From Hyphomicrobium denitrificans 1NES1 (lineage in GTDB: Bacteria; Pseudomonadota; Alphaproteobacteria; Rhizobiales; Hyphomicrobiaceae): DNA of 64,000 nt. Below are positions 9,405 to 18,344 of the stretch, one piece after another. Within the stretch, counting starts at the first letter, position 1; every line of letters starts with the position of its first letter. Made by a program: the position numbers and the translations under genes. The notes beneath the pieces are model-generated. The model saw only the letters and a list, made by a program, of their open reading frames with translations. It was not told where the DNA came from and made no database searches. The stretch lies in the NCBI RefSeq assembly GCF_000230975.2, contig NC_021172.1, forward strand, positions 1,674,001 through 1,738,000, given 5' to 3'.

Positions 9405-11138
9405 TTATTTCGCGATTTTCCGGTTTTTCGAGAGCGCGGGACTTTCGACAGCTTCATTCGGGGCATCTGCTCCCGACTGCAGCTTTTCCGATGGAATATC
9501 CTCTCGGAACCGGTTCGTAATCGGATAACGCCGGTCGCGGCCAAAATTGCGGGAGGAAATCTTGACCCCGGGCGCCGCCTGCCGGCGCTTGTATTCGGCG
9601 AGATAAAGGAGCCGCTCGACCTTCTTGACCGTTTCGGGAGCATGCCCCCGCGCAATCACATCGGCAACGGGCATTTCCTTCTCGACCAGGCTGACGAGGA
9701 TGTCGTCGAGCTCGTCATAAGGCGGTAGCGAATCCTGATCCGTCTGGTTGGCACGCAACTCGGCGGTCGGTGCCTTCGTCAGGATGCGTTCCGGGATGAC
9801 CACGGCCTGCGGGCCGAGAGCACCTTCGGGCCGGTGCGCATTGCGCCAGCGCGCCAATACATAAACCTCGGTCTTGTAGAGGTCCTTGATCGGATTGAAG
9901 CCGCCGTTCATGTCTCCGTAGAGGGTCGCATAACCGACAGACATCTCGCTCTTGTTGCCGGTCGTGACGAGCATCGCTCCGAACTTGTTGGAGATCGCCA
10001 TCAGGATCGTACCGCGCACGCGGCTCTGCAAATTTTCCTCCGTGGTATCGGCGTTCGTGCCCGCGAAGAGATCCTTGAGGCCCCAAGCCAGTCCGGCAAC
10101 GGCCGGCTCGATCGAAACTTTGTCGTAACGGATGCCGAGGGCGTTCGCGCACTGAGCCGCGTCCTCCAGACTTTCGTCGGACGTGAATTTTGATGGCAGC
10201 ATGACCGCGTGCACGCGGTCAGGTCCCAACGCATCAACGGCGATCGCAGCTACGAGCGCGGAATCGATGCCTCCGGACAGGCCGAGCACGACGCCCGGAA
10301 AGCTATTCTTGTCGACGTAATCCCTGAGCCCCAGGACGCAGGCATGGTAGGCGGCCGCCGAGCCTTCGATGAGCTTCGCCACCTCCCCGGATTTGCACGT
10401 CCAGCCGGGCGGCGTGCGTTGCCATTCCGTCAATACGAGCGCTTCGCGCCAGGCCGGAAGTTGCACGGCGAGACTGCAGTCGCCATTTAAGACGAACGAG
10501 GCGCCGTCGAAGACAAGTTCGTCCTGACCGCCGACCTGATTCAAATACGCAAGCGGCAAACCGCTTTCCGTTACGCGCGCGACGGCGATATTCATGCGCG
10601 TATCGGGTTTGTGCCAGTCGAAGGGCGAGCCGTTCGGCGAGATGATAATCTCAGCACCCGTTTCGGCTAACGTCTCGACGACTTCCGAAGCCCAGATGTC
10701 CTCGCAGATCGGTACGCCGATGCGGACACCGCGCACGTTCAGCGGACCCGGCATCGGGCCTGCCGCGAATACGCGCTTTTCGTCGAATACGCCGTAGTTC
10801 GGAAGGTCGGCTTTCACAGTGACTGCTTCGATGCCGCCATGATCGAGCAGTGCCACGGCGTTGTAGACTTTGCCATTCACGCGCCAGATCGTTCCGATCA
10901 GAATGGCCGGACCGTCTGCACACCGCGCCGCGAGACGCTCAAGCTCGACGCGCGTCGCATCCTGAAACGCCAGCTTCAAAACGAGATCTTCGGGCGGATA
11001 ACCGTTCAGAAAAAGTTCGGGGAAGACGATAACGTCGGCGCCAAGCGTCTTCGCCTGGGCATGCGCTTCGGCGGCGCGCCGGGCGTTGCCAACCAGATCT
11101 CCAACAGTCGGGTTGAGTTGGGCAAGGGCGATGCGCAT
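9405..11138 (-). CDS. nadE: Glutamine-dependent NAD+ synthetase
   Basis: A 577-residue two-domain enzyme. The N-terminal carbon-nitrogen hydrolase domain releases ammonia from glutamine and shows the triad Glu41 (VFPELFLNGYPPEDL), Lys109 (VKADLPNYGVFDE) and Cys145 (GVPICEDIWAS). The C-terminal synthetase domain has the PP-loop LGLSGGIDSALVA and the TTGNKSEMSVGYATLYGD motif that binds deamido-NAD. It converts nicotinic acid adenine dinucleotide to NAD in the last biosynthetic step. Length matches the glutamine-dependent type. It stands alone, 97 bases from the stress protein gene upstream. Confidence 0.97.
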   Translation of the reverse strand: MRIALAQLNPTVGDLVGNARRAAEAHAQAKTLGADVIVFPELFLNGYPPEDLVLKLAFQDATRVELERLAARCADGPAILIGTIWRVNGKVYNAVALLDHGGIEAVTVKADLPNYGVFDEKRVFAAGPMPGPLNVRGVRIGVPICEDIWASEVVETLAETGAEIIISPNGSPFDWHKPDTRMNIAVARVTESGLPLAYLNQVGGQDELVFDGASFVLNGDCSLAVQLPAWREALVLTEWQRTPPGWTCKSGEVAKLIEGSAAAYHACVLGLRDYVDKNSFPGVVLGLSGGIDSALVAAIAVDALGPDRVHAVMLPSKFTSDESLEDAAQCANALGIRYDKVSIEPAVAGLAWGLKDLFAGTNADTTEENLQSRVRGTILMAISNKFGAMLVTTGNKSEMSVGYATLYGDMNGGFNPIKDLYKTEVYVLARWRNAHRPEGALGPQAVVIPERILTKAPTAELRANQTDQDSLPPYDELDDILVSLVEKEMPVADVIARGHAPETVKKVERLLYLAEYKRRQAAPGVKISSRNFGRDRRYPITNRFREDIPSEKLQSGADAPNEAVESPALSKNRKIAK

Positions 11139-11235
11139 GCGGCGGCTAAATCCTCAAGAACGGGCCGACGCGCCATTACTCGCCAAGCGCGCCGATGTCC
11201 GTCTTATGCCGCTTCAAGGCAATCGTTGTCACGCC

Positions 11236-11649
11236 TTAACGGGCGACAATGACCGTGCAATGGGCCCGGCCTGCAATGTCTGCGGCGACAGAGCCAAGAA
11301 CGAGCCGCGACAATCCATGCTTGTCTCCTGTTCCGGTGACGATGATGTCGTAGTCTTCCTGTTCGGCGTAGGCGACCACTCCGGCTGCTGCCTCACGGCT
11401 GCGCAAAAAGGCCGTGTCAACGTTTTTGGCGCCGGCGCCAGTGGCAGCATTTTCTGCCACATCGAGCACCTGCTGCACTTCCCTATCCTCTTTGATGTAC
11501 ATCGCTCCGCTGCGTGCGCCACCGATCATCACGTTCACGGAAGCAATCGTTAATTTCGAGCCGAGCCTATTCGCCAACTCGGCTGCGAACTGAACGGCCT
11601 TGTCGGAATGGGACGTGCCATCGACAGCACAGAGTATTTTATGAACCAT
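11236..11649 (-). CDS. Universal stress protein, UspA family
   Basis: A 137-residue single-domain Usp protein. It starts MVHKILCAVDGTSHSDKAVQ and ends with the ATP-binding signature GTGDKHGLSRLVLGSVA (G-2x-G-9x-GS) followed by the hydrophobic strand CTVIVAR. Such ATP-binding Usp proteins form dimers and help cells endure starvation or oxidative stress; the target is unknown. It sits upstream of nadE on the same strand with a 97-base gap, so co-transcription is possible. Confidence 0.92.
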   Translation of the reverse strand: MVHKILCAVDGTSHSDKAVQFAAELANRLGSKLTIASVNVMIGGARSGAMYIKEDREVQQVLDVAENAATGAGAKNVDTAFLRSREAAAGVVAYAEQEDYDIIVTGTGDKHGLSRLVLGSVAADIAGRAHCTVIVAR

Positions 11650-11825
11650 GATTTCCTCACTGGTATGGACCGCTGAGAACGTTATGGAGCGCTAAAACGT
11701 ACGCCATTGTCTTAAATCAATGGGCGACGCTTTATTTTACTTGGCGGAATGCAATTTTACTAGCTGGAAAAACGTTCCGCTCACAGAATATCGCACCGGG
11801 TGGGTGAAGAGGGGAGCAACGACCG

Positions 11826-11990
11826 TTAATCGCCGTCGTCGTCGTCGCAGGGTACGGGAAATTCAACGTCGGGGTCCCAGCATATCCCGGAGTCATGGAC
11901 CTGCTGATCAATCGTCGGCCGCAGGTCCGTTGCCGTGACGGCCGAGGCATGGACGATGCATGCGAACGCCAAGACGACACGATAGACCAT
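11826..11990 (-). CDS. Small secreted acidic peptide, unknown
   Basis: A 54-residue ORF starting MVYRVVLAFACIVHASA, a plausible signal peptide, followed by a short mature part with two cysteines and an acidic tail (GICWDPDVEFPVPCDDDDGD). The CW-DP-VEFPVPC pattern looks conserved-like, but no family is recognised. It follows aroG on the same strand after 90 bases. An in-frame ATG at 12014 would add eight residues. It could be a metal-binding exported peptide; that is speculation based on the Asp run and cysteine pair. Confidence 0.5.
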   Translation of the reverse strand: MVYRVVLAFACIVHASAVTATDLRPTIDQQVHDSGICWDPDVEFPVPCDDDDGD

Positions 11991-12079
11991 GCCGGACTCC
12001 CACGTCAGCGGCACGTATGCGCCGCACCGACGACAGACTGCGTGCCGGCCGAACTCTTATGCGGCCGGCAGCGTTCGTC

Positions 12080-13483
12080 TCAAGCGATCAGTGTCCTCGG
12101 CTCGATGCGCGCATCGGCCGCCCGTTCTTTTTTCAATTGCTCGGCAACGAGGAAAGCAAGCTCCAATGCCTGATCGGCATTGAGCCTCGGATCGCAATGC
12201 GTGTGATAGCGGTCGGACAAATCCTGCTCGGAAATCGCCGTCGCGCCACCCGTGCACTCCGTCACGTTCTGGCCGGTCATCTCGACGTGGATGCCACCGG
12301 CATGCGTGCCTTCGGCGCGATGGATCTCGAAGAACGACAGACTCTCCCTGAGGATACGATCGAAGGGACGGGTCTTGTAACCGTTGACAGCCGAGATCGT
12401 ATTGCCATGCATCGGGTCGCACGACCAGAGCACCGTACGACCTGCCTTCTTCACGGCGCGGATGAGCTTCGGCAAATGCGCCTCGACCTTGTCGAATCCG
12501 AAGCGGCAAATGAGCGTCAGACGGCCCGGCTCGTCCTTCGGATTGAGAATGTCGATCAGCCGCAACAGACCGTCGGGCTCAAGCGATGGACCGCATTTCA
12601 GCCCGATCGGGTTTTTGATGCCGCGGCAGTATTCGATATGCGCATGATCGGGCTGACGCGTTCTGTCGCCGACCCAGATCATGTGGCCGCTCGTTGCATA
12701 CCAATCACCGCTGGTCGAATCCTTCCGCGTCAGCGCCTGCTCGTAGCCGAGCAGCAACGCTTCGTGACTCGTGTAGAAATTCGTCGTCCGGAGCTGGGGC
12801 GTATTTTCCGAGGTGATGCCGCAAGCACGCATGAACTGCAGCGTTTCGGCGATCTGGTCGGCAAGCTCCTGATAGCGGTGGCCCTGGGGGCTGTCCTTCA
12901 CGAAGCCCATGTTCCACTGATGGACGCGCTCCAGGTCGGCATAACCGCCCGTCGCAAACGCGCGAATGAGATTGAGCGTCGCCGCCGACTGCCGGTAAGC
13001 CTCGAGCTGCCGGATCGGATCGGGAATACGCGCCGCTGCCGTGAACTCAGGGCCGTTGACGATGTCGCCACGATAGCTTGGAAGCTCGCTGCCGTTCTTT
13101 TTTTCGGTCGGCGACGAGCGCGGCTTGGCGAACTGCCCCGCGATGCGCCCGACCTTCGTTACCGGCTGCCCGCCGGCATAGGTCAGCACCACCGCCATCT
13201 GCAGGAAGACGCGGAAGAAATCGCGAATGTTGTCGGCCCGGTGCTCGGCGAAGCTCTCGGCGCAGTCGCCGCCTTGGAGGAGAAAACCGTTGCCCAACGC
13301 TATCGAGGCAAGCTGCTTTTTCAGATCGCGGGCCTCGCCGGCAAAAACGAGCGGCGGGAAGGTTGCGAGACGGGCTTCGACATCCTGCAGCGCTTTGGCG
13401 TCCGGATAATCGGGAACCTGCAGGATCGGCTTCGTGCGCCAGCTATCCGGCGACCATTTCTCTGATTGTGTGGCAGATGCCAT
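12080..13483 (-). CDS. aroG: 3-deoxy-7-phosphoheptulonate synthase, class II
   Basis: A 467-residue plant/actinobacterial-type (class II) DAHP synthase that joins phosphoenolpyruvate and erythrose 4-phosphate at the entry of the shikimate pathway. Motifs: [15 protein letters not shown] with the metal-binding Cys near residue 75, [24 protein letters not shown] and [12 protein letters not shown], and ECTGGATAI near the C-terminus. A good AGGAG ribosome site precedes the ATG. Most alphaproteobacteria use this class. No other aromatic pathway genes are adjacent. Confidence 0.96.
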   Translation of the reverse strand: MASATQSEKWSPDSWRTKPILQVPDYPDAKALQDVEARLATFPPLVFAGEARDLKKQLASIALGNGFLLQGGDCAESFAEHRADNIRDFFRVFLQMAVVLTYAGGQPVTKVGRIAGQFAKPRSSPTEKKNGSELPSYRGDIVNGPEFTAAARIPDPIRQLEAYRQSAATLNLIRAFATGGYADLERVHQWNMGFVKDSPQGHRYQELADQIAETLQFMRACGITSENTPQLRTTNFYTSHEALLLGYEQALTRKDSTSGDWYATSGHMIWVGDRTRQPDHAHIEYCRGIKNPIGLKCGPSLEPDGLLRLIDILNPKDEPGRLTLICRFGFDKVEAHLPKLIRAVKKAGRTVLWSCDPMHGNTISAVNGYKTRPFDRILRESLSFFEIHRAEGTHAGGIHVEMTGQNVTECTGGATAISEQDLSDRYHTHCDPRLNADQALELAFLVAEQLKKERAADARIEPRTLIA

Positions 13484-13592
13484 CTTCTACTCCTGGCGAG
13501 CGGTCGGAGCCGTACCTTCCGGCCGGCCGCCCAATCCCGCTCCGCATCGCTTTGTTCCGGGCTTATACGCCAGCGACGCTTCGCCGGGCAAG

Positions 13593-14348
13593 CTAAAGCC
13601 CCGCCGCCATGCCACCGTCGACGAACAATTCCGCGCCGGTGCAATATAGGCTGTCGTCGGAGGCAAAAAAGACCGCTGCGCCAACGAGGTCTTCGGGCTG
13701 GCCGAGCCGCCCCAGCGGGGTCTTGTCGATCAATGCCTTCTTTATGGGCGGCAGCTTCAGGAGACGGTTCGTGATTGCCGTTTCGATGTAGCCTGGCGCG
13801 ATCGAGTTCACACGGATGTTGAAAGGCGAATATTCGACCGCCAGGCCCTTCGTCAGCGCCGTCACGGCGCCCTTCGTCGCCGTGTAGGCAGCCAACGGCC
13901 GCAGGCCGCGATGCGCCATGATCGACGAAATGTTGATGATCGACGGGTTTTGGCCTTTGCGCAGTAACGGCAGCGCATCCCGGCTGAGCCGCAGAATGCC
14001 GTCGACATTAACTTCGCGCAGTTTATCCCAATCCGCATCCGATAGCTGGCGCAGCTCGCTACGGACGAGAATGCCGGCGTTGTTCACCAGGATATCCGCC
14101 CGGGCATGCGCCACGCCGACGTTGCGGATAAGCGCCGTCAGATCCTGCCCCTTCGAGACATCGACGACCATAGCCGTCGCGGCGCCGCCCTTGTCTTTGA
14201 TGTCGCGAACGGTTTCCTCGGCACTCTCGCAGTTGATATCGGTGACCCAGACGTGCGCGCCTTCAGCGGCAAACCGCCTTGCGATAGCCCGGCCGATGCC
14301 GACGCCCGCGCCTGTGACGATCGCAATTTTTCCGCTGAGACGTGTCAT
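13593..14348 (-). CDS. Short-chain dehydrogenase/reductase
   Basis: A 251-residue classical SDR. The cofactor motif is TGAGVGIGRAIARRF near residue 12; NNAG is at about 90; the catalytic Ser is in IINISSIM, and Tyr and Lys are in AAYTATKGAV near 155-159. The Asp after beta2 (VTDINCES) favours NAD over NADP. The C-terminal GAELFVDGGMAAGL is typical of the 3-oxoacyl-ACP-reductase-like group. Substrate is unknown. It lies 55 bases downstream of glutathione reductase on the same strand. Confidence 0.9.
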   Translation of the reverse strand: MTRLSGKIAIVTGAGVGIGRAIARRFAAEGAHVWVTDINCESAEETVRDIKDKGGAATAMVVDVSKGQDLTALIRNVGVAHARADILVNNAGILVRSELRQLSDADWDKLREVNVDGILRLSRDALPLLRKGQNPSIINISSIMAHRGLRPLAAYTATKGAVTALTKGLAVEYSPFNIRVNSIAPGYIETAITNRLLKLPPIKKALIDKTPLGRLGQPEDLVGAAVFFASDDSLYCTGAELFVDGGMAAGL

Positions 14349-14403
14349 GACGCCCTCTTTGCTGTGCCTCGGGATGAACCCTTAAATTTCTGTCCGGCTC
14401 GGA

Positions 14404-15783
14404 TCAACCGGCAGCCTCGCCCGGGGCGACCCATTTTTCGCGTAACGTCACGAGTTCTTCCGCGGCGGATGGATGCAGCGCCATGGTTCGATCGAAGTCG
14501 GCTTTGGTTGCGCCCATGCGGACTGCGATTGCTGCCATTTGCGCGATCTCGGCCGCATCGGGACCTAGGAGATGTACGCCGACAACCCGGTCGCCTGCGG
14601 CTTCGACGATGAGTTTCATCAACATCCGCTCGTCCCTGCCCGCGATGATCGACTTCATCGGCCGGAAGCTGCCTTTATAGATGTCGACGGACTCATATTG
14701 CGTACGGGCCTCGTGCTCCGAAAATCCGACGGTTCCGATCTCAGGTGTCGCAAAGACGGCGGTTGGAATCGTCGTGTAGTCGACCGACCACGGCTTGTTG
14801 CCGAATACAGTGTCGGAGAAGGCATGCCCTTCGCGAATGGCGACCGGCGTCAGATTCACGCGATTTGTGACGTCGCCCACAGCGTAGATCGACGGCACCG
14901 TCGTTTGCGATCCGGCGTCGACGACAACGGCGCCTTCTCCATCGAGCTTCACGCCCGCGCCTTCGAGTCCCAATCCAACAGTATTGGGCGACCGGCCGAT
15001 GGCAAACATGATCGTATCGGCGTCTAAGACTTCGCCGCCAGTGATATGCCCGACAGGCCCGTTGCTTGCCTTCTCGATTTTCGTAAAAACCTTACCGGTA
15101 ATGATGCGAATGCCGCGCTTCGCCATCGCCGCCGCCAAGCCGTCGCGCCAATCCTCGTCGAAGCCGCGCAGGATCTTTTCGCCGCGATAGATCAGTGTCA
15201 CGTCGGCGCCGAGCCCGTTGAAGATCGACGCAAACTCAACAGCTATATAGCCGCCGCCCGCAATGACGATCCGGCGCGGCAGCTCCTTCAAATGGAAGGC
15301 TTCGTTGGATGTGATGACGTGCTCGATGCCAGGCAAATTCGGATCGATGTTTGGGCGGCCGCCTGTTGCGATCAGAATGTACTTTGCAGAGATTTTGCGC
15401 CCGGAAGCCAAGACGATTTCATTCGCGCCGCCGACCGCCGCACGTTCCGCAAAGATCTCGACGTTGAATTTTGCGAGCGTCGCGCGATAGGCCGCCTCGA
15501 GGCGGGCAATCTCCTTGTCCTTGGCTGCGATCAACGACGGCCAATCGAATTTCGGGGTTTCGAGCGACCAGCCGAACCCGGCAGCATCCTCGAATTCGTC
15601 GGCGAAGCGGCTCGCGTAGACGAGGATTTTCTTCGGCACGCAACCGCGAATAACGCATGTGCCACCGACGCGATATTCTTCAGCGATAGCAACACGGGCG
15701 CCGTGGCTTGCCGCAATCCGTGCCGCCCTGACGCCGCCGGAACCTGCGCCGATGACAAAAAGATCGTATTCGAATTCCTGCAT
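14404..15783 (-). CDS. gor: Glutathione-disulfide reductase
   Basis: A 459-residue FAD-dependent pyridine nucleotide-disulfide oxidoreductase that reduces oxidised glutathione with NADPH. It shows the FAD motif GAGSGGVRAARIA, the redox pair Cys43 and Cys48 in GGTCVIRGCVPKK, the second nucleotide motif GGGYIAVEFA, the FAD-binding AVGDVTNRVNLTPVA, and the C-terminal His-Pro dyad in LHPSAAEE. It is 17 bases downstream of the DUF2059 gene, which overlaps rpiA, so rpiA, DUF2059 and gor probably form one operon. Confidence 0.95.
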   Translation of the reverse strand: MQEFEYDLFVIGAGSGGVRAARIAASHGARVAIAEEYRVGGTCVIRGCVPKKILVYASRFADEFEDAAGFGWSLETPKFDWPSLIAAKDKEIARLEAAYRATLAKFNVEIFAERAAVGGANEIVLASGRKISAKYILIATGGRPNIDPNLPGIEHVITSNEAFHLKELPRRIVIAGGGYIAVEFASIFNGLGADVTLIYRGEKILRGFDEDWRDGLAAAMAKRGIRIITGKVFTKIEKASNGPVGHITGGEVLDADTIMFAIGRSPNTVGLGLEGAGVKLDGEGAVVVDAGSQTTVPSIYAVGDVTNRVNLTPVAIREGHAFSDTVFGNKPWSVDYTTIPTAVFATPEIGTVGFSEHEARTQYESVDIYKGSFRPMKSIIAGRDERMLMKLIVEAAGDRVVGVHLLGPDAAEIAQMAAIAVRMGATKADFDRTMALHPSAAEELVTLREKWVAPGEAAG

Positions 15784-15800
15784 GAACCTAGAAACGGCTT

Positions 15801-16322
15801 CTACTGCGGCTGCTGCGGCGGCGATTGCTCGGGCGGGGCCGATTGCTCCGGAGGCGGTGCGGCCGCTTTCATCTCGTCGGCAATCTTCTCGCTATATTTC
15901 ATACCGATGGCCGCGCCTTTCTGCATCAGCTCCGGCGTCTTCGCGATAAACTTGGCACCGGCGCCCGAGCGATAGAAATCGGCAACGGTTTTCATTTCCT
16001 CGGCCGTGAAGGTCTGCGCGTAGAGGACGGCGAAGTCCGAGATCATCTGATCCTTATATTCGAGCAGTTTCTTCATGCCGGAATCGAACTGCGTAGAAAG
16101 CTTCTTGCCCATTTCCGAATTTTCGGCCCCGGCGCCCTTGGCGAAGCCGCGCGACATGGCTTCGACCATGCCGTCCATCTGTTTGGTGACGCCTGTGACC
16201 TCCAGGAGATCACGCGCCGCGGCAACACGCGCGGGGTCGACCGGCGGCTGGGTATCTTCAGCAAAGGCGGGGGCAGCGAAACCGATCGCAATGCAAATCG
16301 CAACAATGATCGAACGCATCAT
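15801..16322 (-). CDS. Exported DUF2059 protein
   Basis: A 173-residue protein with a signal peptide ([21 protein letters not shown]) and a DUF2059 domain in the middle (DSGMKKLLEYKDQMISDFAVLYAQTFTAEEMKTVADFYRS is the diagnostic stretch, around residues 80-120). The tail is rich in proline and glutamine. Its role is unknown; family members are periplasmic. Its start codon overlaps the rpiA stop by one base (TGATG), so translation is coupled to rpiA. Confidence 0.88.
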   Translation of the reverse strand: MMRSIIVAICIAIGFAAPAFAEDTQPPVDPARVAAARDLLEVTGVTKQMDGMVEAMSRGFAKGAGAENSEMGKKLSTQFDSGMKKLLEYKDQMISDFAVLYAQTFTAEEMKTVADFYRSGAGAKFIAKTPELMQKGAAIGMKYSEKIADEMKAAAPPPEQSAPPEQSPPQQPQ

Positions 16323-17044
16323 CAGCTCTCCTCGTCAAAATCAGAATCGACCGCCGACAGCACCTCGACGCCCATCGGACCGGCAATGATTCCGACGTCG
16401 GCAATGCCGAGGAATAATCCGCTTTCCACGACGCCCGGAACGAGCTTCAGAGCGTCGTCCAGTGCTTCGGGATCGTCAATCGTACCAAACGAGCAATCAA
16501 AAATATGGTTGCCATTATCTGTCAGATACGGCGTACCGTCCGCGCCTGCCCGCAATTTGATCTCGCCGTCGCAACCGGAATCGGCAGCCATCTGAAAGAT
16601 CAGGCGCTGGGTTGCGGCCAGGCCGAACGGCACGACTTCGAGCGGGAGCGGAAAGCGGCCCAAAACGTCGACGCGCTTCGAGCTATCGGCGATGATGACG
16701 ACGCGATTGGACGCGACTGCGACGATCTTCTCGCGCAGCAGGGCACCCCCGCCGCCTTTGATGAGCCGTAGCTCCTCGTCGATCTCGTCGGCGCCATCGA
16801 CCGTCAGATCGAGCGCCGGATGCTGATCGAGGGTGCCGAGCGGAATTCCGAGCGCCGCCGCCTGAGCACGCGTCGCTTCCGATGTCGGAACGCAAACGAC
16901 CTTCAGCCCGGACTTTACTTTTGCTCCGAGCAGATCGACGAACTTGGCTGCGGTAGAACCCGTGCCAAGTCCAAGCTTCATGCCGTCTTCAACGAAGCTC
17001 AAGGCCTGTTCCGCCGCCTGACGCTTCCAATCGTCGCTGCTCAT
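16322..17044 (-). CDS. rpiA: Ribose-5-phosphate isomerase A
   Basis: A 240-residue RpiA that interconverts ribose 5-phosphate and ribulose 5-phosphate. Diagnostic stretches are [25 protein letters not shown] with the catalytic Asp, and [16 protein letters not shown] with the catalytic Glu/Lys region. In a methylotroph it supplies pentose phosphates. Its stop overlaps the following DUF2059 start. Confidence 0.96.
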   Translation of the reverse strand: MSSDDWKRQAAEQALSFVEDGMKLGLGTGSTAAKFVDLLGAKVKSGLKVVCVPTSEATRAQAAALGIPLGTLDQHPALDLTVDGADEIDEELRLIKGGGGALLREKIVAVASNRVVIIADSSKRVDVLGRFPLPLEVVPFGLAATQRLIFQMAADSGCDGEIKLRAGADGTPYLTDNGNHIFDCSFGTIDDPEALDDALKLVPGVVESGLFLGIADVGIIAGPMGVEVLSAVDSDFDEES

Positions 17045-17219
17045 GCCTGCCCCAACGCGTTATACCGCTCTCATGACTTGCTAACCCGACTTCATTTCGC
17101 GCGACCTCTGTAGGCTGCCGGTGAGGCCCTTTCAAGCGGCGTGCTGCCAACCCGGTTTCGCAATGCCCCGTGATGTCGAACATGACGCCCAATCGGTATC
17201 GGTCGTCTAAGGAGAGTTC

Positions 17220-17903
17220 ATGAAGGACTGGACCGTTGTTTTCGATCTCGACGGAACACTTGTGGATACGGCGCCGGACCTTGCCGAGGCGACGAACTAC
17301 GTGCTGCAGACGCTCGGCCTCGACCGGGTGAACGAACTGGAGATCCGGCCCTTCGTCGGCCATGGGGCTCTTGCGATGATCGACGGCGCGGTCAAGGCGC
17401 ATGGACGGACGTTGTCCGAGCGCGAGCTTTACGATCTCTTCGAAGTCTTCATTGCATATTACACGGCGCATATCGCAGACCGGAGCGTTCCCTACCCGAA
17501 TGTCGTTGCCACGCTCGAAGCCTTGCGGCGCAACGGCGCGACGCTCGCGGTGTGCACGAACAAGATCGAAATACAGGCGCGGCGCGTCCTCGAAGAGCTC
17601 AAGCTCGACGGCTATTTCTCCGCACTCACGGGGCGCGACAGTCTCGGAAGCTATAAGCCTGATCCGCGTCATCTGACCGGCACAATCGCGCGCGCGGGGG
17701 GACGCCCGGCAACATCCATCATGGTCGGCGACAGCGAAACGGATATCCGAACGGCGAAAGCAGCCCGGATACCGATCATCGCCGTCAGCTTCGGTTACAG
17801 CGTCGATCCCGTTGCCTCGTATGGGCCGGATGCGATCATCGACGATTATCTCGACCTCGGTGCCGCGATCCGCAAGTTTGCCGGCACGCCTGTCAATACG
17901 TGA
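17220..17903 (+). CDS. gph: Phosphoglycolate phosphatase (HAD superfamily)
   Basis: A 227-residue HAD phosphatase with motif I FDLDGTLVDTAPDL (nucleophile Asp9, general acid Asp11), motif II in VCTNK near residue 118, and motif III/IV in KPDPRH and MVGDSETDIRTA. The helical cap after motif I fits phosphoglycolate phosphatase, which clears 2-phosphoglycolate. A strong AAGGAGA ribosome site precedes the ATG. Its last 11 bases overlap the 3' end of the convergent DsrE-like gene. Other HAD substrates are possible. Confidence 0.88.
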   Translation: MKDWTVVFDLDGTLVDTAPDLAEATNYVLQTLGLDRVNELEIRPFVGHGALAMIDGAVKAHGRTLSERELYDLFEVFIAYYTAHIADRSVPYPNVVATLEALRRNGATLAVCTNKIEIQARRVLEELKLDGYFSALTGRDSLGSYKPDPRHLTGTIARAGGRPATSIMVGDSETDIRTAKAARIPIIAVSFGYSVDPVASYGPDAIIDDYLDLGAAIRKFAGTPVNT

Positions 17904-18270
17904 GCACCTTGCTTTCGCCCGACATGATTTCCTCGATGAAGTGCGCCGCGCCGACGACACCGCTGCACTCGGGAATCAGGTCCTCTTTGTGCATGCCAAC
18001 GAGATCGAGGTCCGGTGAGCAGCAAAAGAATTTCACACCCGCCGCATGTGCTTCCTTGATGAAATCGTGGACCGAGCGTGTTTCACCGTGCTTCAGGTGA
18101 ATATTCTCCGCGACGCCGACCTTCAGAAGCTTCGTCGATGTGCCGGTGCAGATGACCTCGACATGGTAGGACATCGCCGCGGCGACCGTCGCCTGGACGA
18201 TCGGCGCTCCGACCTCCTCGCTATTGCGAGGGTCGGTGTTGGACAGAATGAATATCAGCTTCTGGGTCAC
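17893..18270 (-). CDS. DsrE/DsrF-like family protein
   Basis: A 125-residue protein beginning QKLIFILSNTDPRNSEEVG with the alternating strands and helices of the DsrE fold (GAPIVQATVAAAMSYHVEV and FFCCSPDLDLVGM). The cysteines in VKFFCCSPDL lie where sulfur-carrier DsrE proteins hold a reactive cysteine, and the C-terminal GVVGAAHFIEEIMSGE is typical of peroxiredoxin-like DsrE relatives. It may carry persulfide or take part in sulfur relay, but none of the dsr or tus partner genes is nearby. It converges on gph with an 11-base overlap. Confidence 0.8.
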   Translation of the reverse strand: MTQKLIFILSNTDPRNSEEVGAPIVQATVAAAMSYHVEVICTGTSTKLLKVGVAENIHLKHGETRSVHDFIKEAHAAGVKFFCCSPDLDLVGMHKEDLIPECSGVVGAAHFIEEIMSGESKVLTY

Positions 18271-18344
18271 AGCGATCGCCTCGGTCTACGAGTCTGCGCG
18301 AAGGACAGTGCCCTCATTGAACGGAGACCGCAACAGCCGAAGCG

